Source of the DNA: Rikenellaceae bacterium | GTDB taxonomy: Bacteria > Bacteroidota > Bacteroidia > Bacteroidales > UBA932 | DNA length: 6,589 bases | Reading direction: 5' to 3' | NCBI GenBank assembly: GCA_900769385.1 | Contig: CAAGGO010000092.1 | Location: forward strand, 1-6,589 | Part shown: in pieces, positions 1-5,720 of the stretch | How the letters are laid out: each line of letters starts with the position of its first letter | How positions within the stretch are numbered: position 1 is the stretch's first letter | Translations under genes and position numbers: made by a program | Notes under the pieces: generated by a model | What the model was told of the DNA's origin: nothing | The model's input: the letters and a program-made list of their open reading frames with translations, nothing else | The model's database searches: none

Positions 1-1845
1 TCTGCATTCTTCAAGATCACAGGCATCATTCCTTACGAGGAGGCTGTGGGCTACATGAAGAAGGCTATCGTGAAGAGCTACGGAAAGAAGGGCGAGCATA
101 TCGTGAACATGAACTACGCTGCAGTTGACAGAGGTGGTGAGTATGTTAAAGTTGAGATTCCTTTTGAGTGGAAAAACATTTCAAGAGGCAAATTCATTCC
201 AGATTCATTCAAACGCGTTGCTCCAGAGTGGGTTAAACACGTAGCTGATGTTGTTAATGCACAGTGTGGAAATGACCTTCCTGTAAGTGCATTCAAAGAT
301 ATGGCTGACGGTGTTATCCCTGCAGGTACTGCTGCTTACGAGAAACGTGGCATTGCTACCCATATCCCTGAGTGGAACGCTGAGAACTGTATCCAGTGTA
401 ACCAGTGTTCATTCGTTTGTCCTCACGCTGCTATCCGTCCATTCCTTATGACTGAGGAGGAGGCTATGAAAGCTCCTGCTGCAATCAAGAGAGTGAAAGG
501 TAACGGCCCTCTAAAAGAGTACTTCTTCACTATGCAGGTTGATCCAGCTGACTGTACAGGTTGCGGTAACTGTGCTGATGTATGTCCTGCAAAAACTAAG
601 GCTCTTGTTATGCAGCCAGCAGCTACCCAGGAGGTTGAGCAGGCTAACTTCGACTATATGCACTCTCACGTAGGTTACAAGGACAACGTTGTTCCAAAAG
701 AGCAGAACGTTAAGAATTCACAGTTCGCACAGCCATTGTTCGAGTTCTCAGGAGCTTGTGCAGGTTGTGGTGAGACTCCATATATCAAAGCAATTACCCA
801 GTTATTCGGTGACAGAATGATGGTAGCAAATGCTACAGGTTGTTCTTCAATCTACTCTGGTTCATTCCCTGCATCTCCTTACTGTACAGACAAGAACGGC
901 AACGGTCCAGCTTGGGCTAACTCATTGTTTGAGGACAATGCTGAGTTCGGTCTTGGTATGAGAGTAGGTTCTGAGAGACTTCGCGAGACTGCCGCTAACC
1001 TTATGGTTCAGGGTATGGAGTGCGACTGCTGCAGCGCAGAGATGAAAGCTTTGTTTGCTGAGTGGTTGTCTAACAGAAACGATGCTAAAGCTGCTAAAGA
1101 GATTGCTGAGAAACTTGTTCCTATGGTAGAGGCTTGCAACTGCGACATCTGCAAGAAACTGGCTCAGTACAAAGACGTATTGGTTCCTCGCAGCCAGTGG
1201 ATCTTTGGTGGTGACGGTTGGGGTTATGACATCGGATACGGTGGACTTGACCACGTACTTGCTTCTGGTGAGAATGTAAACGTAATGGTAGTTGATACTG
1301 AGGTTTACTCTAACACCGGTGGACAGTCATCTAAATCAACTCCTGCAGGTGCTGTTGCAAAATTTGCTACTTCAGGTAAGAAGATCCGTAAGAAAGACCT
1401 TGGTATGATGGCTATGAGCTACGGTTATGTATACGTTGCACAGGTTGCTATGGGTGCTAACCAGGCTCAGTTCCTTAACGCTATTAAAGAGGCTGAGGCT
1501 CACGACGGTCCATCTCTAATCATCGCTTACGCTCCTTGTATCAACCACGGTCTTAAAGCTGGTATGGGCAAGAGCCAGAGAGAGGAGAAATTGGCAGTTG
1601 AGTGCGGTTACTGGCATCTTTACAGATTCAACCCTGCTCTTGAGGCTGAGGGTAAGAATCCGTTCACTTTGGACAGCAAAGAGCCAGATTGGAGCAAATT
1701 CCAGGATTTCATTAAAGGTGAGGTTCGTTACGCTTCATTGCTTAAGACTTTCCCTAATGAGGCTGGTGAGTTGTTCGCTCTTACTGAGGAGTTTGCTAAA
1801 CTTCGTTTGGCTTCTTACAAACGTATGGCAGGCCAGGCTGAGTAA
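1..1845 (+). CDS. nifJ: Pyruvate:ferredoxin (flavodoxin) oxidoreductase, C-terminal half (5' end outside window)
   Basis: Oxidatively decarboxylates pyruvate with CoA to acetyl-CoA and CO2, reducing ferredoxin; a central cytoplasmic enzyme of anaerobic fermentation. The frame is open from base 1, so the gene enters from the left; about 614 residues are present of a family length near 1,170-1,200. In window residue numbering, seen in order: the E-K-R motif at 114-116; a first C-x2-C-x2-C-x3-C-P ferredoxin motif at nt 388-423; a second at nt 553-588; the proximal-cluster motif C253-A-G-C256-G-E, with C281 and C513 as the other likely ligands; and the TPP/Mg site, G-D-G at 404-406 and N-T-G-G-Q at 438-442. 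The N-terminal pyruvate-binding domains lie off the window. The protein stops soon after the TPP domain, so it lacks the C-terminal extension of the Desulfovibrio africanus enzyme. An unusual Cys-rich insert lies at about 341-384. All of the roughly 45 Glu codons are GAG, suggesting strong codon selection. The gene ends in TAA just before a hairpin terminator. Confidence 0.97.
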   Translation, partial: SAFFKITGIIPYEEAVGYMKKAIVKSYGKKGEHIVNMNYAAVDRGGEYVKVEIPFEWKNISRGKFIPDSFKRVAPEWVKHVADVVNAQCGNDLPVSAFKDMADGVIPAGTAAYEKRGIATHIPEWNAENCIQCNQCSFVCPHAAIRPFLMTEEEAMKAPAAIKRVKGNGPLKEYFFTMQVDPADCTGCGNCADVCPAKTKALVMQPAATQEVEQANFDYMHSHVGYKDNVVPKEQNVKNSQFAQPLFEFSGACAGCGETPYIKAITQLFGDRMMVANATGCSSIYSGSFPASPYCTDKNGNGPAWANSLFEDNAEFGLGMRVGSERLRETAANLMVQGMECDCCSAEMKALFAEWLSNRNDAKAAKEIAEKLVPMVEACNCDICKKLAQYKDVLVPRSQWIFGGDGWGYDIGYGGLDHVLASGENVNVMVVDTEVYSNTGGQSSKSTPAGAVAKFATSGKKIRKKDLGMMAMSYGYVYVAQVAMGANQAQFLNAIKEAEAHDGPSLIIAYAPCINHGLKAGMGKSQREEKLAVECGYWHLYRFNPALEAEGKNPFTLDSKEPDWSKFQDFIKGEVRYASLLKTFPNEAGELFALTEEFAKLRLASYKRMAGQAE

Positions 1846-1864
1846 TCACTCCCTATATAATACT

Positions 1865-1896
1865 AAAAAGAGCAATCCGTTTGGATTGCTCTTTTT
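1865..1896. terminator. Bidirectional intrinsic terminator between convergent nifJ and ftcD
   Basis: A perfect 14-bp inverted repeat, AAAAAGAGCAATCC (1865-1878) and GGATTGCTCTTTTT (1883-1896), flanks a 4-base GTTT loop. The arms begin with A5 and end with T5, so transcripts from either strand form a hairpin followed by a U-run. It lies 19 bases after the nifJ stop. On the other strand it begins 2 bases after the ftcD stop (TAA at 1899-1901). This is the usual layout for a shared terminator between convergent genes; termination in both directions is inferred from the symmetry. Confidence 0.93.
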
Positions 1897-1898
1897 AT

Positions 1899-3608
1899 TT
1901 ATCCTATTATCTTGTTTACTACCTCAAGTATTTCTTTCTCTTTGGCATCAGTAAGGGTTACAATTTCAGCGGCTTCTGCAAGGATAGCGTCTGCTATTGT
2001 ACGGTCTTTGATTCCTGATGCATTGATCTTTACATTAAGGTATGCACCGTGTACGGCTGTGCGCACGCATAGGGCTCCAACTCCGGCATCTGAAACTGAG
2101 TTTGGATTACCATCCTTGGCCATTGCCTCAATTAGAGGGAATGCACTGTAAGCAGCTTTCATTGTGCGAAGAGGCACCTGTGTTGCATAAATGGTAGCCT
2201 CCTGCAAAGCGGCACTTCTGGCAGCCTTTTCCTCAGGGGTATCTTTAGGCATTCCAAAGCAGGCCATAATCTTGTTGAAAGCGGCAGTATCCTCATCTAC
2301 AAGGTACAACAGCTCAGAAACAATTGTCTGTCCCTGCTCAGCCCAATCAGAGAAATATTTCCATTTGTCATCCCAGCCCGGCTTATGTCCGCTAAGATTG
2401 GCAACCATTGTTCCCAATGCTGCACCCAAAGCACCTGCATAGGCAGAAATTGAACCGCCACCAGGAGCCGGAGACTCGCTGGCTGTCTCAAGGGCAAATC
2501 CCTTACAAGTGAAATCCACAAGTTTCTTAGGGGCTCCCTCAGCAGCAGAATCCTCCAACATATACTCAATCACCTTCTCACGCGGATTGAAAGGTTTAAG
2601 GTCATCCAAGCCCATTGATTTAACGGCAATCTTAATGATCTCCTCCTCAGCTATACCTGCAGAACGCTGCTGTTTTGCCAAATAATATTTACCGGCATCA
2701 ATAAGAACTTTCTTAGGGATAAGACCTACAATCTCAGCTCCTGTAACCCTTATGCCTCTGGCCTGAGCCTTTGCACAAACCTCATCAAATGCTACGTGAA
2801 CAGGGGTAACGGAGATATTGGTAACATTCATTGACACCTGTGCAATTCCATACTCGTCAATGTACCAGCCAATGGCCTTGCAACCTTTAAGGGTACCTGG
2901 CAACCATCTCTCCTCCCCGTTCTCGTCCAAAAGCACCTTGCCAAGCAATGAACCTCCCTCACGCATCTTGCGTCCTTTCTCGCGTACGTCAAATGCAATG
3001 GCATTTGCACGGCGGGTAGAGGTTGTATTAAGGTTATAGTTGATGGCAACAAGGAAATCACGTGCACCAACATTTGTAATGCCGGCACGGGCAACCCTCT
3101 CATTGAACTCAGCCGGTCCAAAATCAGGTTTCCAGTAAGGATCCTGCAATTTCTTCTGTATTCCTTCATACTCTCCTGTACGGCAAAATGCAAGATTCTC
3201 CCTCTCAGGGGTGAATGCAGCAGCCTCATAGCAGTAAACAGGGATTCCAAGCTCCTCTCCTATTCTGCGGGCAACTGTGCGGGCATACTCTGCACACTCA
3301 TCCATAGTTACGTTGGCTATCGGAATGAAAGGGCAAACATCAGTTGCTCCGCTGCGCGGATGCTCTCCATGGTGGCCTCTCATATCTATAAGTTCCGCTG
3401 CCTTCTGTGTTGCAAGGAAAGCTGCCTCCATTACAGGCTCAGGCTCTCCAACAAAAGTTACAACGGTACGGTTGGTTGCTGCACCCGGATCCACATCCAG
3501 CAGTTTTACACCCTCAACCGACTCAATTACATCGGTAATCTGTTTGATTACCCCCATATCGCGTCCCTCGCTGAAATTGGGAACGCACTCTACTATCTTT
3601 TTCTGCAT
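1899..3608 (-). CDS. ftcD: Bifunctional glutamate formimidoyltransferase / formimidoyltetrahydrofolate cyclodeaminase
   Basis: Last steps of the tetrahydrofolate-linked histidine pathway. The transferase moves the formimidoyl group from N-formimidoyl-L-glutamate to THF, releasing glutamate; the cyclodeaminase converts formimidoyl-THF to 5,10-methenyl-THF and ammonia. At 569 aa it is close to the fused mammalian FTCD (about 541 aa). Residues 1 to about 180 are the N-terminal transferase subdomain, with C-V-P-N-F-S-E-G-R (8-16) and G-E-H-P-R (81-85); His83 appears to match the catalytic His of pig FTCD. About 181-330 is the second transferase subdomain (N-Y-N-L-N-T at 190-195). About 362-569 is the cyclodeaminase domain, with the S-P-A-P-G-G-G-S glycine loop (379-386), D-E-D-T-A-A-F (438-444) and N-S-V-S-D-A-G (503-509). 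The start is secure: M-Q-K-K-I-V-E-C-V-P-N-F is the canonical N-terminus, 3 bases after the upstream stop. The only SD-like element is GGAG at 3623-3626, 14 bases from the ATG, so translation is probably coupled to the gene before it. It is the last gene of the hut operon. Confidence 0.95.
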   Translation of the reverse strand: MQKKIVECVPNFSEGRDMGVIKQITDVIESVEGVKLLDVDPGAATNRTVVTFVGEPEPVMEAAFLATQKAAELIDMRGHHGEHPRSGATDVCPFIPIANVTMDECAEYARTVARRIGEELGIPVYCYEAAAFTPERENLAFCRTGEYEGIQKKLQDPYWKPDFGPAEFNERVARAGITNVGARDFLVAINYNLNTTSTRRANAIAFDVREKGRKMREGGSLLGKVLLDENGEERWLPGTLKGCKAIGWYIDEYGIAQVSMNVTNISVTPVHVAFDEVCAKAQARGIRVTGAEIVGLIPKKVLIDAGKYYLAKQQRSAGIAEEEIIKIAVKSMGLDDLKPFNPREKVIEYMLEDSAAEGAPKKLVDFTCKGFALETASESPAPGGGSISAYAGALGAALGTMVANLSGHKPGWDDKWKYFSDWAEQGQTIVSELLYLVDEDTAAFNKIMACFGMPKDTPEEKAARSAALQEATIYATQVPLRTMKAAYSAFPLIEAMAKDGNPNSVSDAGVGALCVRTAVHGAYLNVKINASGIKDRTIADAILAEAAEIVTLTDAKEKEILEVVNKIIG

Positions 3609-3611
3609 ATC

Positions 3612-4391
3612 TTAATAATTTACTCCATCTACATACATACTTATACCTGGATCCAGAGCCGCTGCAAGTTTCTTACCGTCAATCTCAAAATAGTGGATTG
3701 GGAAAAGGTTCTTAGGATGAAGCATATTTGCCGCCTCAATGAACTTCTCATCAGAAAGGGTATAAGGCAAGTTCTTAGGTAGGAATGCAATATCTGCCCC
3801 CTTGGCCACAGACATCTCCGGAATCAGCTCGGTATCACCCGCAAAATAAACCTTAAATCCACCAAAATCAAGAAGATAGCCATTACCTTCACCCTTTATG
3901 TGGAACGGATTGCCGTTATCACGTTTCTGCTCCACATTATACGCCGGAACAGCCTCAATCTCCACACCTCTTGCCCTTATTGCATCACCGTTCAGCATAA
4001 CCGCCACACTGCAGTGCTGCAGGTAAGCAACAGATTTCTTCATATTCTCAAGGTTGGTTGAAGGGTCTACATTCAACGGATTGTTGTCTATATCAAGCTT
4101 CATTCTGGTAAGGTCATTCTCAAGGCATGTACCAACTCCCTTGCTCACCACAAACTTGGTATTTGGAGTAGCAATCTTCTTTATTGCCTCACAATCATAA
4201 TGGTCTGTATGGGCGTGGGTAAGGATGATGAGATCGGCCTTTTTCATACCTGTAAAATCGTATGCATCATTGTAAGGATCTACATAAATATGCATCCCCT
4301 CCCAATCAATATGCACAGAACCGTGTCCCAGATGGGCCACATTCAGCAAACCAACTGGAGTGTAAAATGTATTGTAACGTTTATTTGCCAT
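3612..4391 (-). CDS. UlaG-like metallo-beta-lactamase-fold hydrolase in the hut operon, substrate unknown
   Basis: A 259-aa soluble protein of the MBL-fold hydrolase superfamily (UlaG-like, COG2220 type). No signal peptide or membrane segment is visible, so it should be cytoplasmic. Family features seen: G-H-G-S at 22-25, V-D-P-Y at 37-40, the metal motif H-A-H-T-D-H at 59-64, P-A-Y-N at 149-152 followed by F-H at 163-164, the bridging Asp in A-G-D-T at 184-187 (D186), and a last His in F-P-I-H at 230-233 (H233). A complete metal site is therefore likely, and the enzyme looks intact. It lies 50 bases after hutI and 3 bases before ftcD on the same strand, so it should be co-transcribed with histidine degradation genes, although no standard Hut step needs it. 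Characterised relatives include an ascorbate-6-phosphate lactonase, but substrates in the family are diverse. I assign only the fold and a probable hydrolase activity. The ATG at 4389-4391 lacks a nearby SD; an in-frame ATT/ATC 12-13 codons upstream has one. Confidence 0.88.
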   Translation of the reverse strand: MANKRYNTFYTPVGLLNVAHLGHGSVHIDWEGMHIYVDPYNDAYDFTGMKKADLIILTHAHTDHYDCEAIKKIATPNTKFVVSKGVGTCLENDLTRMKLDIDNNPLNVDPSTNLENMKKSVAYLQHCSVAVMLNGDAIRARGVEIEAVPAYNVEQKRDNGNPFHIKGEGNGYLLDFGGFKVYFAGDTELIPEMSVAKGADIAFLPKNLPYTLSDEKFIEAANMLHPKNLFPIHYFEIDGKKLAAALDPGISMYVDGVNY

Positions 4392-4433
4392 AATGTATTG
4401 TGTTTTTTTAAGTATTTTCTTCCCGATAATTTT

Positions 4434-4440
4434 CTCCTTT
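4434..4440 (-). promoter_or_regulatory. Shine-Dalgarno-like AAAGGAG upstream of the metallohydrolase, about 40 bases from its ATG
   Basis: Read on the minus strand, AAAGGAG begins one base after the hutI stop. It is followed by AAA, ATT and ATC, the last two in frame with the hydrolase. The distance to ATC is 6 bases, ideal for an SD, but to the annotated ATG it is 42 bases, far too long. The element may serve a rare non-ATG start, be a relic of a lost start, or be chance. The A-rich stretch before the ATG (CTTAAAAAAACACAATACATT region) is the type of leader Bacteroidota often use without an SD. Confidence 0.35.
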
Positions 4441-4441
4441 C

Positions 4442-5707
4442 CTACATCTCCTCCCCAGCAATGTACATCTTCCCGATGAACGGAGTTGTAAATGCATAAG
4501 GGATGAAATCTATTGAAGGAATCTCTTTTGTAAGAATAATATTTGCCTGTTTTCCAACAGTAATTCCACCCAGGATATTATCTGAATCCATTGCAAATGC
4601 ACCATTGATGGTGCAGGCATTCAGCGCCTCAGCCGGAGTAAGTTTCATTGCTATACAGGCCAGTGCCATCTGGAACTGCAGGCTTCCGCTTGGGCAGCTT
4701 CCCGGGTTATAGTTGCTGGCCATAGCCACAGGGATACCATATTCAATCAGCTCCCTGGCCGGAGCATACTGCATATTAAGGAAAAACGTTGCTCCAGGCA
4801 ATATGGTTGCAATGGTATCCGAATCCTTAAGTGCCTTGAATTCCTCCAGTCCGGTACTCTCAAGATGGTCTACGCTGCGGGCACCGTATTTCACACCCAC
4901 CTGAACACCACCGGAGAACCCCATCTGATTGGCGTGCACTTTAGGCTTGAGGCCATATTTTATTCCGGCATTGAAGATTCTGTCTGTATCCTCAACACTG
5001 AAAAAGCCATCCTCACAGAAGGCATCAATATACTCCGCCAGCCCCTCTGCCGCTACCATAGGTATCATCTCCGTAATTATCTCCTCAACATAACCGTTGT
5101 GGTCCTGGGCATATTTTGCAGGAAATGCGTGGGCCCCCAAAAATGTAGATTTTACAGTTAGTGGGGTTGTCTCTTTAAGGCGGGCAATCACCCTCAGCAT
5201 CTTAAGCTCATCCTGCGGTGTAAGGCCGTATCCGCTCTTTATCTCCACCGCTCCAGTTCCCTGCGATATAATCTCCCTTGCCCTTGCAAGAGCACTGCTG
5301 TAAAGGGCATCCTCAGATGTTTCTGAAAGAAGTTTTGCGGAATTCAGGATTCCACCTCCCCTACGGGCAATCTCCTGATAACTCAGCCCCTTGATTTTAT
5401 CTGTAAACTCCTGCTCGCGGCTTCCGGCATACACAAGGTGGGTATGCGAGTCACAGAATGCCGGCATAATGAACTTACCGGTTGCATCCACCACCTCACC
5501 GCTCCGCAATACGGCATTTTCTGCCATATTCTCCAACTCCTGCGGCAGTTGCCCCATTGCTCCATATTGGGCAATTTTTCCATCCTTCACATACAGGAAT
5601 GCATCTTTGATGCCGCCCAGTTCATCCATTTCTTCACCCACTTTAAGGGCAGAAACCTCCTGCACACCTACAAGTTCCTTTATATTTATAAAAAGCTTCT
5701 CTTTCAT
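4442..5707 (-). CDS. hutI: Imidazolonepropionase (imidazolone-5-propionate amidohydrolase)
   Basis: Third step of histidine degradation: hydrolytic ring opening of 4-imidazolone-5-propionate to N-formimidoyl-L-glutamate, in the cytoplasm. At 421 aa it has the normal length. It is an amidohydrolase-superfamily protein with an N-terminal beta-sandwich segment (about 1-80), the metal-binding D-S-H-T-H at 86-90 (H88, H90), R-G-G-G-I at 116-120, K-S-G-Y-G at 157-161, G-A-H-A-F-P at 191-196 (H193), H-A-N-Q at 258-261, S-V-D-H-L-E at 278-283 and N-P-G-S at 334-337. Oddity: the position before Y-N-P-G-S is Asn332, where Bacillus subtilis HutI has the metal ligand Asp324, and Gln261 stands where that enzyme has Glu252. 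The rest of the family signature is intact, so orthology is clear but catalytic detail may differ. The ATG is supported by an excellent SD 6 bases upstream. It sits between hutH (11 bases upstream) and the metallohydrolase. The stop is TAG. Confidence 0.95.
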   Translation of the reverse strand: MKEKLFINIKELVGVQEVSALKVGEEMDELGGIKDAFLYVKDGKIAQYGAMGQLPQELENMAENAVLRSGEVVDATGKFIMPAFCDSHTHLVYAGSREQEFTDKIKGLSYQEIARRGGGILNSAKLLSETSEDALYSSALARAREIISQGTGAVEIKSGYGLTPQDELKMLRVIARLKETTPLTVKSTFLGAHAFPAKYAQDHNGYVEEIITEMIPMVAAEGLAEYIDAFCEDGFFSVEDTDRIFNAGIKYGLKPKVHANQMGFSGGVQVGVKYGARSVDHLESTGLEEFKALKDSDTIATILPGATFFLNMQYAPARELIEYGIPVAMASNYNPGSCPSGSLQFQMALACIAMKLTPAEALNACTINGAFAMDSDNILGGITVGKQANIILTKEIPSIDFIPYAFTTPFIGKMYIAGEEM

Positions 5708-5713
5708 AACTTG

Positions 5714-5720
5714 CCTCCCT
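5714..5720 (-). promoter_or_regulatory. Strong Shine-Dalgarno of hutI, overlapping the hutH stop codon
   Basis: On the minus strand the junction reads TAGGGAGGCAAGTTATG. The TAG is the hutH stop, AGGGAGG is the SD (GGAGG core complementary to the 16S 3' end), and ATG is the hutI start after a 6-base spacer. The SD shares its first two bases with the stop codon, so a ribosome terminating on hutH covers the hutI initiation site. This suggests translational coupling and fixes the hutI start. Confidence 0.8.

Noticed and set aside
46..60. GTG (46) or ATG (55) after AGGAGG-like bases as a true start of the PFOR gene
   Set aside because: The frame is open from base 1 and the upstream residues (S-A-F-F-K-I and P-Y-E-E-A) continue the PFOR family sequence, so the gene simply enters from the left and the purine run encodes Glu-Glu.
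922..1254. 110-codon open frame on the minus strand inside nifJ
   Set aside because: Antisense shadow of a strongly codon-biased gene; no family resemblance, no credible ribosome binding site, low-complexity translation.
1598..1954. 118-codon plus-strand frame with a hydrophobic end, running across the nifJ end and the terminator
   Set aside because: The hydrophobic part comes from translating the T-rich terminator and the antisense of ftcD; it overlaps nifJ out of frame, so a small membrane protein is not supported.
3360..3782. 140-codon plus-strand open frame across the ftcD/metallohydrolase junction
   Set aside because: It is antisense to two well-supported genes, and its translation shows no recognisable domain and looks like a mirror of their codons.
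4392..4441. Possible internal promoter in the 50-base hutI-metallohydrolase spacer
   Set aside because: I see no Bacteroidota-type -7 element (TAnnTTTG) on the minus strand; the spacer is A-rich leader only.
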